A stretch of DNA of 64,000 nt from Stieleria maiorica (GTDB taxonomy: Bacteria > Planctomycetota > Planctomycetia > Pirellulales > Pirellulaceae). Each line of letters opens with the position of its first letter. Positions within the stretch are counted from its first letter, which is position 1. Positions 16,699 to 25,772 of this stretch are shown here, one piece after another. The position numbers and the translations under genes were made by a program. A model generated the notes under the pieces. It was not told the DNA's origin and did not search any database. It was given only the letters and a program-made list of their open reading frames with translations. The stretch covers positions 6,481,641 to 6,545,640 of the forward strand of contig NZ_CP036264.1 of the NCBI RefSeq assembly GCF_008035925.1, written 5' to 3'.

Positions 16699-18768
16699 GT
16701 GAACTTCATGCGTGAATCGCATGACACCCCCCCCAAACCGAATTGCCCCAGACCGACCGAATTGGCCACGCCGACTGAACGTTTTGAGCACGGAATCTTT
16801 CGCATTCATGCGGTCGCTCCCCCGACCGCCGTTGCCAACCCGAAGGCCAATACCGATGCGATCCTGGCTGCGGTCGCCAACTCCGATGCGGATCTGGTCG
16901 TGCTGCCGGAATTGGCGCTGACGGGCTATACATGCGGTGACCTGTTTGGCACTGATTCCTTGCTGGACGCGTCGCTGGAGGGGTTGCAGAAGGTCGTCCG
17001 AGCCAGTGATGGGCGTCGTGCCGTGGTGGTCGTCGGACTGCCCTTGGTGGTCGGCGACTCGTTGATGAACGTCGCCGCGGTGATCAACGACGGGGTGATC
17101 GCCGGTGTCGTGCCGAAATCGTTTTTGCCGACGTACCGCGAATTCTACGAGGGGCGACACTTCCGCCCCGCAGGACTGTCGGACCCCCAGGCGGTCGTCG
17201 TCGCGGGCCAGGAGGTTCCCTTTGGGACCGACCTGTTGTTCCAAATCGGTGAAGCCGTCATCGCGGTCGAAATCTGCGAGGACCTCTGGACCCCGATCCC
17301 GCCCAGCAGCAGCGCCTCGGTCGCCGGGGCCAACGTGCTGGTGAATCTTTCGGCCAGCAATGAAACGATCGGCAAGGCCGCGTGGCGCCGTGATCTGGTC
17401 AAATCACAGTCGGGCCGTTGCATCGCTGCTTATGCCTATGTCTCGTCGGGACCCGGCGAGTCGACGTCGGACCTGGTCTTCGGGGGCCACTGCCTGGTCG
17501 CCGAAAACGGATCCTTGATCGGTCAGTCGCGTCGGATCGGGGACGGCCGGTCACCCGAATGGGTCGCCGAGACGTCCGTCACTTGCGACATCGATCTACA
17601 GCGTTTGGCGCACGACCGCCGTGTCGTGGGGTCCTTTGACGATGTCGCCGAACACACCGAGATCGAATTCCGAACGATCCCGTTGGCCGAAGATAAACCG
17701 AATCGACCCGCACCAAAGAAGTTGCTGCGCTATGTCGATGCCCACCCCTTCGTACCGTCGGAAGAGGGCGAGCTGGCCGAACGGTGTGCCGAAATCTTTG
17801 CGATTCAATCGGCTGGTCTGATCAAGCGTCTCTCCTGTTTATCAAAGTCGACGCCACTGGCGATCGGCATTTCCGGCGGTTTGGACAGCACGCTGGCGTT
17901 GTTGGTCGCGCTCAAGGCGGTCGACGCAGCGGGCTGGCCACGAAAATCAATTCACGCCATCACCATGCCGGGGTTCGGGACGACCGATCACACCCGAACC
18001 AGCGCCGATCAATTGATCGAAGCGACCGGTGTGACCGGCGATTGCATCGATATCCGCCAGTTGTGCTTGGACACGTTTCGGTCGCTTGATCATCGGCCGC
18101 TGGGATTGGACATCGACGAGCCCACGTCGGTGGAATCGTTGCAGCGGCAACTGAACCAATTGCCCGATGACGCGTCCGATCTGACGTTCGAAAACGTCCA
18201 GGCGCGCGTCCGGACCATGTTGCTGATGAACCGCGGCTTCGTGCTCGGAACCGGCGACATGAGCGAGCAGGCGCTCGGCTGGGCCACGTACAATGCCGAT
18301 CACATGTCGATGTACAACGTCAACACGTCGATCCCCAAGACGCTGGTCCGGTTTCTGGTACGTTACGCCGCCGATCACTATTTTGATGGCCAGCTCCGCG
18401 AGCTGTTGCATCGTGTCGCCGACACGCCGATTTCGCCGGAGTTGTTACCCCCGGCCAGCGACGGCACCATTCGCCAGAACACCGAAAGCTCCATCGGTGC
18501 GTACGAGTTGCACGATTTTTTCCTGTACCACTTCGTTCGCAACGGTTTCACCCGTCAAAAGATCCTCTATCTCGCGTCGCAGGCGACGTTCGACCAGCCG
18601 TACGATTCGGCGACCATCGCCGAAACACTGGACCAGTTCATCACGCGTTTCTTTCGCAACCAGTTCAAACGCAATTGTGTGCCCGATGGCCCCAAAGTCG
18701 GGTCGGTCAGCCTGTCGCCCCGCGGTGATTGGCGGATGCCCAGCGATGCCGATGGCGGAGCGTATTGA
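16699..18768 (+). CDS. nadE: Glutamine-dependent NAD+ synthase
   Basis: 689 residues, the two-domain glutamine-hydrolysing type. Residues about 30-330 are a nitrilase-type amidotransferase with the Glu-Lys-Cys triad visible in LPELALTGYTCGD (Glu), VPKSFLPTYREFYE (Lys) and VEICEDLW (Cys). The C-terminal synthetase has the ATP-binding PP-loop GISGGLDSTLALLV, then MPGFGTTDHTRTSA, ENVQARVRTMLLM, GTGDMSEQALGW and YNVNTSIPKTLVR. It converts nicotinate adenine dinucleotide to NAD+ in the cytoplasm with ammonia from glutamine. The start is GTG at 16699 or ATG at 16708; the first 30 residues are not conserved, so neither can be excluded. It appears to be a single-gene unit. Confidence 0.95.
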   Translation: MNFMRESHDTPPKPNCPRPTELATPTERFEHGIFRIHAVAPPTAVANPKANTDAILAAVANSDADLVVLPELALTGYTCGDLFGTDSLLDASLEGLQKVVRASDGRRAVVVVGLPLVVGDSLMNVAAVINDGVIAGVVPKSFLPTYREFYEGRHFRPAGLSDPQAVVVAGQEVPFGTDLLFQIGEAVIAVEICEDLWTPIPPSSSASVAGANVLVNLSASNETIGKAAWRRDLVKSQSGRCIAAYAYVSSGPGESTSDLVFGGHCLVAENGSLIGQSRRIGDGRSPEWVAETSVTCDIDLQRLAHDRRVVGSFDDVAEHTEIEFRTIPLAEDKPNRPAPKKLLRYVDAHPFVPSEEGELAERCAEIFAIQSAGLIKRLSCLSKSTPLAIGISGGLDSTLALLVALKAVDAAGWPRKSIHAITMPGFGTTDHTRTSADQLIEATGVTGDCIDIRQLCLDTFRSLDHRPLGLDIDEPTSVESLQRQLNQLPDDASDLTFENVQARVRTMLLMNRGFVLGTGDMSEQALGWATYNADHMSMYNVNTSIPKTLVRFLVRYAADHYFDGQLRELLHRVADTPISPELLPPASDGTIRQNTESSIGAYELHDFFLYHFVRNGFTRQKILYLASQATFDQPYDSATIAETLDQFITRFFRNQFKRNCVPDGPKVGSVSLSPRGDWRMPSDADGGAY

Positions 18769-19034
18769 GCGGAATAACCGGAATTGCTGAACAGGCACGT
18801 GAATGGTTCGCGTTCCGGTTCTGCGGGTTACTCCGCTGACCCACGTTGGACCGAATCCAGCGTTTGTTCATTTGCGTCCGGTCAATCGCGTTGGTCGGTC
18901 GGTGAGAACCGATTCTGCACGGCAATCGATGCTTCGATTCTTGCTGGCCAGACCGCTTGGCCGAACCCAAAGAAGCAGCAATGTGCGATCCACGGACGGC
19001 TCCGCACTTCGGCAATCAAGCAAGGAAGCGTTAG

Positions 19035-20432
19035 ATGTCAATCAGCAATCGACGCGGCAATTCGGTCGCAAAACTTGCCGCGGCCCTGTGTGTTCTTTCC
19101 ACCGGGGCTTCATCGGCAGACGCAGCCGACGTGCCCCAACTGGTCAAGACCACCGTGCCGGTCCACGTCGATTCCTTGCCCGCGATGGCCGACCAAGGCG
19201 ACGTCGTCCGCTCGGTGAAGCGGGCGGCGCTGATGCGGCACGTGGTTCAAACCCCTTCGCCGCTTGCCCGAGTTGCCGTGACCAGCGGCAGCGTGCACGG
19301 TCGGGCTGATCGTCAAGGTTTGCCCGATCAGGGTATGTCTGTGCCGGAGGGAACGGTCCAACAGACCGCCAGCGGCGAATCATCGCCGAGCCCGATTGCC
19401 CCAGCCCGTTCGGCGGCGGTGCCCCAGCGGACACACGCTCTGCGAACCGGACTTCAGGGCAACCCGCTCGTCGCCGACGCCCCGCCGCAACTGCGTCAAT
19501 TCCACGTCCAGCCGCCGCAGTACGTGACGCCGACACGCGATTCGCGTTTTCCGAGCGATGGTTCGCTGGTGATCAGTCCTCCGGTTTCGGCCGGCCCGCC
19601 CGTTTCTGCTAACTCTCGCGCAACGCCGCCGCCGCCGGCGGATGATCTGGACGTGGCCCTGGATGCCCTGTCGGTCGAGACGAGTTCTGCGCCGGCGATG
19701 ATTGGCACCGCGCGGGGACATGGTTTTGGTTCACTGGCCATCGATCAAATCGGCGCCCATCTCGATCAGTCCGCCTCGGCCGATGACACGATGAACTATC
19801 CGCCGCTCAGGCGTTTCGCCACCGACCTGGTGATGCCGCCGCCTTCGCAGTCTTTAAAGTTGCAACAGCCACATCCGTTGCACCCGCCGGGAACCGTCGG
19901 TGCGTTCCGAGAGCAACTCGGCGCGATCGACGCGAGCAAATTGAACGAAGCCCTCTTGCCGACGTTACCTTCTCCGACCGCCGCGAAGGATCAAGATCTG
20001 CCCCACCGGGATGCGATCGCCAGATCCCTGCAAGTGCTCGGGCAAGGGCCTGTGTCATCGCCAGACCGGCCCGCGGGCACGCCGGCAATGGAGGTCGCGA
20101 TGCACAACACTCCGGGGAAACGAGCGGGGGCGAAACGAGCGGAGGCACAATCAGGCGGCGACGATCAAAACGCGCTCCGGGTCGACGAATGGATTGCCGC
20201 CAGCGCTGGTCATTCGAACCCATCCGATCCGGATCAGGACCCAGAGGATTCCAAGCCGTCGCTGACCGAAAAATTTGTCGGCTGGTCGAAGAGACTGACC
20301 TTCGGCCGCACGTCGTCGCAGGACAAACCCGTCTCGGCACGATTGCCTAGCGAGTCGTCGGGCATTCAGGCGACGCCCTCGCGCAAACGAACCGGCGGCA
20401 TCCTCACCCAGTGGCTCAACCGATCTCGATAA
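19035..20432 (+). CDS. Secreted proline/serine-rich protein of unknown function
   Basis: 465 residues that I do not recognise. A signal peptide is clear (VAKLAAALCVLSTGASSADA). The rest is low in aromatic residues and rich in Pro, Ser, Ala and Gln (for example PPVSAGPPVSANSRATPPPP), which suggests a largely unstructured, extended chain. Two short stretches could be structured (MIGTARGHGFGSLAIDQIGAH; FVGWSKRLTFGRTSS). It ends in a basic segment (SRKRTGGILTQWLNRSR). A ribosome-binding site (aaggaag) lies 6 bp before the ATG. The nearest gene upstream is nadE, with a gap of about 265 bp; a half copy of the GTACGATGG repeat follows the stop. It may be a periplasmic linker or envelope protein. Confidence 0.7.
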   Translation: MSISNRRGNSVAKLAAALCVLSTGASSADAADVPQLVKTTVPVHVDSLPAMADQGDVVRSVKRAALMRHVVQTPSPLARVAVTSGSVHGRADRQGLPDQGMSVPEGTVQQTASGESSPSPIAPARSAAVPQRTHALRTGLQGNPLVADAPPQLRQFHVQPPQYVTPTRDSRFPSDGSLVISPPVSAGPPVSANSRATPPPPADDLDVALDALSVETSSAPAMIGTARGHGFGSLAIDQIGAHLDQSASADDTMNYPPLRRFATDLVMPPPSQSLKLQQPHPLHPPGTVGAFREQLGAIDASKLNEALLPTLPSPTAAKDQDLPHRDAIARSLQVLGQGPVSSPDRPAGTPAMEVAMHNTPGKRAGAKRAEAQSGGDDQNALRVDEWIAASAGHSNPSDPDQDPEDSKPSLTEKFVGWSKRLTFGRTSSQDKPVSARLPSESSGIQATPSRKRTGGILTQWLNRSR

Positions 20433-20452
20433 CCATTCGGGACTGTCTTCGG

Positions 20453-20480
20453 GTACGATGGCCCTTCCGGGCCGTCGTCT
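20453..20480 (+). repeat. Dispersed palindromic repeat, truncated copy 4
   Basis: Only the left half (gtacgatggcccttccgg then gccgtcgtc) of the element seen at 4374, 6588 and 14353. As in the other cases it lies just 3' of a gene. Confidence 0.75.
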
Positions 20481-20557
20481 GCACGACTCCCCTCGGCGTC
20501 AGTCACACTCTCGATTGCGTTACGAGTTTGAGTTGATCGGCCCGTAGCGCTGTCCAA

Positions 20558-21448
20558 CTAGACATCGCAAACCGCGAACGCTTCTTCGAGCGAGCGGATC
20601 GGGTCATCGCTGGTCGGGATGAATTCTTGGGCGACGTAGCCGGTGTAGCCGGTCGCTTTGATCGCACGCATGACGGCGGGGTAGTTGATCTCGTTTCGGC
20701 CGTCCAGCTCGCGTCGTCCCGGGTTGCCGGCGGTGTGGTAGTGGCCGATGATCGACTGGTACTTCTGCAAGTTCGCGATCAGGTCGCCGTTCATGATTTG
20801 AACGTGATAGATGTCAAACAGCAGTTTAAACTTTTCGCTGCCGACCGCGTTGACCAATTCGGCACACTGGTGAATGTCATCGCCCCAGTAACCGGGGTGT
20901 CCCTTCATCGGGTGCACCGACCCGTCGGGGTTCAGGTGGGCCTTGCTGTTAAGATGCTCCAGGACCAGTCCGATGCCTTTTTCTTCGGCATAGGGGATGA
21001 CGCGTTTCCAGCAGTCCAGGCAATTCTTTCGCGCCGCGGCGTCGCTGATCCCCGCCTGTTGCATCCCGGTGAACGTGATCACGTTGGGCGCGCCGTATTT
21101 GACCGCCAGGTCGATTCCTTCGCGAAGTTTCTCTTCGACCAGGGGGTGATTGTTGGGGTCGAGCGGGCCGGTGGCGAAACCGTGACTGCCGACCAGCGAA
21201 ATCTTCAGTCCCATTCCGGTGACTTGGTCGTACAGGTTCGAATTGATACCCTCCATCGCTTCCAGCCCGATGCGTTTGCACTCAGCGGCCAATTTCAACA
21301 TGTCCATCGGGTTGAAGCACCAGCCCATGATGGATTGCCGAATCCGACCGCCACCGGCTGCCGTGTCGTCGCCCAGCAAGCGAGCCGGGGCGAGTGCCGC
21401 ACCGGCGGCGGCGATCAAATTGGCGGCAACAAAATCACGACGTTTCAC
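20558..21448 (-). CDS. Secreted sugar phosphate isomerase/epimerase-like TIM-barrel protein
   Basis: 296 residues from the GTG at 21448, which has an AGAGG box just upstream; a TTG at 21478 would add 10 residues. KRRDFVAANLIAAAGAALAPARLLG looks like a Tat leader. The body resembles hydroxypyruvate isomerase / xylose isomerase-like barrels: SIMGWCFNPMDMLKLAAECKRIG, NVITFTGMQ, GLVLEHLNSKAHL, GYWGDDIHQCAELV, FKLLFDIYHVQIMNGDL, IIGHYHTAGNPGRREL and GYVAQEFIP. The Glu and His residues in LEHLN, DIYH, HYH and QEF are the usual divalent-metal and catalytic ligands. The exact substrate cannot be read from the sequence. It is divergent from the ATL gene, with less than 50 bp between the starts. Confidence 0.85.
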   Translation of the reverse strand: MKRRDFVAANLIAAAGAALAPARLLGDDTAAGGGRIRQSIMGWCFNPMDMLKLAAECKRIGLEAMEGINSNLYDQVTGMGLKISLVGSHGFATGPLDPNNHPLVEEKLREGIDLAVKYGAPNVITFTGMQQAGISDAAARKNCLDCWKRVIPYAEEKGIGLVLEHLNSKAHLNPDGSVHPMKGHPGYWGDDIHQCAELVNAVGSEKFKLLFDIYHVQIMNGDLIANLQKYQSIIGHYHTAGNPGRRELDGRNEINYPAVMRAIKATGYTGYVAQEFIPTSDDPIRSLEEAFAVCDV

Positions 21449-21496
21449 GGGTGGGACCTCTGGGGATTGGATGAACAAAAGGAAATCAGACCTCTC

Positions 21497-21790
21497 ATGC
21501 TAACCGAATTCCAGCTCAAGATGGAAAACGCCGTCCTCGGGCTGCGCCCCGGCGAAGTCGTCAGTTTTGGTGACATCGCCGCCGCCGCAGGCCGCCCGGC
21601 GGCCGCGCGCGCCGCCGGCCGGATGCTTTCTCAATCGATGGATACCTTGCCCTGGTGGCGCGTCGTCTACAGCGACGGTCAACTGCCCCCGTGCAACCCC
21701 AGCGTCCAAGCCGAACGGCTGGCCGAAGAAGGTGTTCAATTGGCCGCCTTCCGCGTCGTCCGATCCCCACTGGGGCGTTTCAAGAAGTAA
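21497..21790 (+). CDS. Alkyltransferase-like (ATL) protein, MGMT DNA-binding domain without the active-site Cys
   Basis: 97 residues, equal to the C-terminal domain of O6-alkylguanine-DNA alkyltransferase. The helix-turn-helix region FGDIAAAAGRPAAARAAGRML and the RVVYSDGQLPPCNP segment match the family. The active-site PCHRV of true alkyltransferases is replaced by PWWRV, so the protein cannot accept an alkyl group. Characterised ATLs have Trp in place of that Cys (PWHR); they bind O6-alkylguanine and hand the lesion to nucleotide excision repair. The second Trp in place of His is less usual. The ATG at 21497 is within 50 bp of the divergent TIM-barrel gene, so the two share a promoter region. 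Confidence 0.85.
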   Translation: MLTEFQLKMENAVLGLRPGEVVSFGDIAAAAGRPAAARAAGRMLSQSMDTLPWWRVVYSDGQLPPCNPSVQAERLAEEGVQLAAFRVVRSPLGRFKK

Positions 21791-21841
21791 AAAAGGGGAA
21801 AGGTGTTTTCAAACAAATGAGGTGGCGAAGCGGAGGCCGGT

Positions 21842-21990
21842 GATCAATAGGACCAAGACGACGTACTGGACCTAAAAGTCCGATGCGTCCTATTGATCCC
21901 GTGCAGGATCGCTGCCACATCCGCGAAGGAACGGCAAAACAATGGGGGCAAAACGATTTCAGGCTGTGTCACGAGTTGCATTCATCGCGC
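21842..21990. repeat. Composite palindromic element, copy 1 (A + half B)
   Basis: Part A is an inverted repeat with exact 12-bp arms gatcaataggac (21842-21853) and gtcctattgatc (21887-21898). Part B begins about 21899 and shares the gaaggaacggcaaaacaatg block and following gggcaaaacgatttcagg with 25039-25157 and 25773-25876, but lacks its right half. It ends at the 3' end of the sulfatase gene (21995). Confidence 0.8.
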
Positions 21991-21994
21991 CCAC

Positions 21995-23608
21995 TCACTT
22001 TGACAGCGGCTTCGGATTCTCAACGAATGCCGCCGGTCGGCTGTTGGCAGCGATGTCTTTTGCAAAATCGGCTAAGCGTTTGTTGAGCTGTTTCACAACT
22101 TCGGGATGCGACTCGATCACGTTTTTCTGTTCGCCGATGTCGTCGTCAAGATTGTAGAGTTGCACCGGTCGACCTTTGTTGGTGTGGAGCTTCCACTTGC
22201 CTGACCGGATCGCTGCAAGCGTGGTGCCGCGATGATAGAAGAACGCTTCGTGTGGCGTTGGGGACTGACCGGAAAGTGTCGGCCAGATGTCTTTCCCGTC
22301 GATCACGCGATCCGTGGGGATCTCAGCTCCGGCCAGTTTTGCGAACGTCGGAAGCAGGTCCATCGCCGTCATCAATTCATTGTTGTTCTTGCCCGCCGGA
22401 ATCCGTCCGGGCCAGCGGATCACGGTCGGTTCTCGCATCCCGCCTTCGAACGTCGTTCCCTTGTGACCTCGGAGCGGGCCGGGGCTGGCGTGAAGCGTGT
22501 TCTTCGGAGGGCCGTTGTCGGAGGTGAAAATGACGAGCGTCCTTTCGTCTAATCCATTCGCCTTGAGTGTGTCGAGAATGGTTCCGACCGACCAGTCGAT
22601 TTCCGCGATGGCCTGTCGGAACAGTCTGTCACGGGTGCGATAGTCGATCGTGCCGTCTTCGTTTTTCAATTTTGAAACAACTTCATCCGCGACGCCTTCC
22701 ATGAACGGCGGCGAGACATGCAGCGGGGCATGAGGGATCGGATGCGGGACATACATGAAAAATGGAACGTCTTTGTTCTGCCGGATGAACGATACCGCTC
22801 GTTCGGTGATGCGTTGGGTGAGAAAGTCTGCATCTGGATCCATCTCGATCACCGTTTCGTTGTCCAGCAACGGTAACGGTGGGAAGTTGTATTTGTCTTG
22901 CCGTGGATGGAACGGGTGAATGTCATGGCTGAACGGAAGTCCGAAGAATTCGTCGAATCCCTGACGCGTCGGAAGGAACTCCTGTTGATCTCCGAGGTGC
23001 CACTTGCCGAACATTCCCGTTTTGTAACCGGCCGACTTGAGAACCTCCGCGATCGTCACTTCCTCGGGATTCAATCCCTTGGTATCACCGGCCAGCAGCA
23101 CTCCAAAGTTTGATCCTGTCGCCATGCCGACTCGCTTCGGATAGCAACCCGTTATCAGGCCTGCTCGAGAAGGAGTGCAGACCGGTGCGGCGACGTAAAA
23201 GCTGGTGAGCCGCGAACCTTCCTTCGCCATCTGGTCGATACGCGGTGTGCTGACGTGATCCGCTCCGTAGCAACTCAAATCACCGTAACCCTGGTCGTCG
23301 GTGAAGATGATCACGAAGTTTGGTTTCCGTGCATCGGGATTCGAGCCATCGGAGGGCACCACGATTCCATCCGGTAGTGTGACGCTAGGCGTCGACGACG
23401 GAGAGTCCCCGGCGGCGACTAGCGAGCCGGTTCCCAGGAAAGCGACCAGCATCGGCATGCAGTGCATCGGCATGCAGTGCATCGGCATGCAGTGCATCGG
23501 CATGCAGTGCATCGGCATGCAGTGCATCGGCATACAGAGCATCGGCATACAGAGCATCCGCGTGTAGTGGCTCAGCATACCGAAGCCTTGGAGGAAACGT
23601 GTTTTCAT
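21995..23608 (-). CDS. Sulfatase with Met/Cys/His/Pro repeats in the leader
   Basis: 537 residues. A type I sulfatase: NFVIIFTDDQGYGDLSCYG (metal-binding Asp pair) near residue 98, the formylglycine motif CTPSR in VAAPVCTPSRAGLITG, GKWHLGD, and later FTSDNGPP (second metal pair) and GHKGTTFEGGMREPTV. It hydrolyses sulfate esters, probably on polysaccharides, outside the cytoplasm; the Cys must be matured to formylglycine. The leader is abnormal: between residues about 18 and 52 a pentapeptide Cys-Met-Pro-Met-His is repeated, encoded by 15-bp direct repeats, before a normal hydrophobic stretch LVAFLGTGSLVAAG. The annotated ATG (23608) follows a GGCAGAT stretch; each repeat has in-frame ATGs, so the true start is uncertain. 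Confidence 0.9.
   Translation of the reverse strand: MKTRFLQGFGMLSHYTRMLCMPMLCMPMHCMPMHCMPMHCMPMHCMPMHCMPMLVAFLGTGSLVAAGDSPSSTPSVTLPDGIVVPSDGSNPDARKPNFVIIFTDDQGYGDLSCYGADHVSTPRIDQMAKEGSRLTSFYVAAPVCTPSRAGLITGCYPKRVGMATGSNFGVLLAGDTKGLNPEEVTIAEVLKSAGYKTGMFGKWHLGDQQEFLPTRQGFDEFFGLPFSHDIHPFHPRQDKYNFPPLPLLDNETVIEMDPDADFLTQRITERAVSFIRQNKDVPFFMYVPHPIPHAPLHVSPPFMEGVADEVVSKLKNEDGTIDYRTRDRLFRQAIAEIDWSVGTILDTLKANGLDERTLVIFTSDNGPPKNTLHASPGPLRGHKGTTFEGGMREPTVIRWPGRIPAGKNNNELMTAMDLLPTFAKLAGAEIPTDRVIDGKDIWPTLSGQSPTPHEAFFYHRGTTLAAIRSGKWKLHTNKGRPVQLYNLDDDIGEQKNVIESHPEVVKQLNKRLADFAKDIAANSRPAAFVENPKPLSK
23449..23568 (-). repeat. 15-bp coding tandem repeat, eight units
   Basis: Five exact units of gcatcggcatgcagt (plus-strand sense) run from 23449 to 23523, then two variants (gcatcggcatacaga) to 23553 and one degenerate unit to 23568. 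Because 15 is a multiple of three, copy changes keep the sulfatase reading frame. Confidence 0.95.
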
Positions 23609-23878
23609 CGATCTGCCTTTGGCCGAGTAACTTGCCCTTCAATTGTCGCAACGTCATCATACTCGCCTCCGCAGCGCGATTGCCGAGGATAAAATACGAC
23701 ACGCGTTAACGATTTGCGACAGGCAAAACCCGTCGGTTTGGTTGGCGATCTTTCTCTGCCCTTTCACGAATTATTTCCGGTTTTCAGGAAAACAATGCGG
23801 TTTGGCAACGATAACGGTTGCGGCATTTCCGCCCTGACGGTCGACCCATTGCAAACTGATTCCTGAACGGGGAATTCC

Positions 23879-24859
23879 ATGGCGAAGAAGAAAACGCCGA
23901 AGCCGCTCGACGACTCCAATTCAATCGCCGGGCCTAACTTCCGGATGAGCACGGAGAGCGAGAAAAGTGGGCGGGGAAAGGTCGTCCAGGCGATCAAAAA
24001 TCTTTCGCCGAAGGGAGCCAGCTTTCCGAATCATCAATTGGTCTTCGCCAACGAACGCGATCTCGCGCGTTTTCACCAAATGCGGGTGGAAATGACCATC
24101 TCGAAATTCATGGCGGCCGTCGCGATGGCCTATGCCTTCGACACGGAGCACCCGCGACTGGTTGTCGGTGGTGCAAGTGATCAGTATTTGACCGGGAATT
24201 CCACCACGGTTCAAAAGAACGGCAAAACGTACCTTCGCGGCACACAGGCGGCCCACTTCGCCATCGGAACGCTTTGGCGCGGGTCTCAATCCATCGCCAG
24301 GGAGGCGGAAGCGAAAATTAAAGCTGCCCTCGAGAAGGATGGCTCCAGTGCGCGGGCATCCGATCTGATGCCCGCCAGTTCATCGCTCGTCAGGTTGATG
24401 CTCGCCTACGATGCGGCGACCTACTCGGCTCCCGCATTCATCAATCAGTCCGATGGCAAGCTGGAAGTGATCAAGCAGCATTTCATGCTGGGACTGATGC
24501 CATCGTCGGTGGCAACGAGTCCAACGGATCTGAATCGGGAATTGACCGTTCTGGGCAATCGCATGACGGAGTTCTTTCTGAAACGCAAAATCAATCTCGA
24601 CCCCATCGAAAAACGGCTGGCAGCCATCGCCAATGGCTCGGCAAAAGGCTTTTTTCAGGATCCGAACGACCTCGCGCACAACCTCCCGTACCAGGGCGAA
24701 GAACCCGTTTACCTGGGCGTCAATCGAGACAAGCTCTCCGACACCAACAGCGATCTGGTCGCTGGAATTGTTTCGGTCGGATCCGACGTTCGCAGATCAT
24801 CGGAGCAGTTCACGGAAATCGCCGTGGCCACCCGAGAAGAAATCGCTAAGTACGGCTAG
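23879..24859 (+). CDS. Hypothetical soluble protein (326 aa)
   Basis: I do not recognise this protein. It has a lysine-rich N-terminus (MAKKKTPKPLDD), no signal peptide and no membrane segment, so it is probably cytoplasmic. Visible stretches include LVFANERDLARFHQMRVEMTISKFMAAVAMAYAF, a glycine-bearing VVGGASDQYLTGNSTTVQKNGKTYLRG, predicted helices (AREAEAKIKAALEKDG; LVRLMLAYDAATYSAPAF) and a C-terminal SVGSDVRRSSEQFTEIAVATREEIAKYG. Composition is normal for a folded protein, with codon use like its neighbours. It stands alone between the sulfatase start (divergent, 270 bp away) and a 1.4-kb repeat-rich gap. The ATG at 23879 is preceded by ggggaa. Confidence 0.7.
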   Translation: MAKKKTPKPLDDSNSIAGPNFRMSTESEKSGRGKVVQAIKNLSPKGASFPNHQLVFANERDLARFHQMRVEMTISKFMAAVAMAYAFDTEHPRLVVGGASDQYLTGNSTTVQKNGKTYLRGTQAAHFAIGTLWRGSQSIAREAEAKIKAALEKDGSSARASDLMPASSSLVRLMLAYDAATYSAPAFINQSDGKLEVIKQHFMLGLMPSSVATSPTDLNRELTVLGNRMTEFFLKRKINLDPIEKRLAAIANGSAKGFFQDPNDLAHNLPYQGEEPVYLGVNRDKLSDTNSDLVAGIVSVGSDVRRSSEQFTEIAVATREEIAKYG

Positions 24860-24998
24860 CCGCCAGACCGGCCATTGGTTTTTTAGAGAACTCCACCAGT
24901 CTTTTCAGCGCGGCGGTGTCCGCCACCCGATGCGCGGAATCGGTTTGCGCCGGTGGATCGCATCATTCGATGCGTCAAAGGGGCCGTGATCGAAAGGA

Positions 24999-25157
24999 CC
25001 AATAGGACATAGGAGACCTATAAGTCCCATGCGTCCTATTGCACGATCGTTACCTTTGTCGTCGAAGGAACGGCAAAACAATGAGGGCAAAATGATTTCA
25101 GGCTGTGATCGTCTTGCCCCTATCGTTTTGCCCATCGTTCGTTGCCTAATCGTGCAA
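24999..25157. repeat. Composite palindromic element, copy 2 (A + B)
   Basis: A: arms caataggac (25000-25008) and gtcctattg (25033-25041). B: terminal ttgcacgat (25039-25047) and atcgtgcaa (25149-25157) with an inner imperfect hairpin gggcaaaatgat...atcgttttgccc. Confidence 0.85.
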
Positions 25158-25772
25158 CACACACTGAAAACGAGGTCGACTCGGTTGCATCGATCGCCAT
25201 CTCGAAACGTGTCGCATTGCACGCCGCGGTCAGATTCACCTACCGCAGGAACGGAATTCGCGTCGTGCTCGCGGTTGGTCCAACCGCGAGCAACTGAGAG
25301 CGGTGGTCCGCTCGCTTCCATGGGACAGTGCGATGCGCTGGTGAGTGCTCCCTGCCCACCGGCTTATCGGTTGCCACACTCAGCGAAGGAACTCTCACCG
25401 ATTCTCCGCTGCAACATCGACTCGCGGTCTTTCTGCAGCAGGAGCTCGCACTCGGCACCGTTGGCGATGACGTGCTCGACTTGAGCATCCAGCTTCTCTG
25501 ATTTGTTGAAGGATGCTCTCGGTTTTTGCGGTCATCTTGGAACGGTCACTCCTGCGTGCTGATTCGGCGGCGGAGGATTGACATGCACTGAGGCCGGCAT
25601 CAATGCGGCTCGATTGACCACTTTGCCGACCGGTCAGCAGTCATCCAGGCCGGCAATTGTCGCAGTTTACGTGGCGGCTCAGACCGGCAGACACTTTCTC
25701 GTGCCGTCGCGGAAGAGTTCTGAGACAAAGACGCACGCTCGAAGTGTCACCTCTGCGCGGAGGTTGGTCCCA

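Noticed and set aside
23449..23568. CRISPR or ordinary non-coding satellite
   Set aside because: Units are 15 bp without spacers and lie in frame inside a sulfatase leader.
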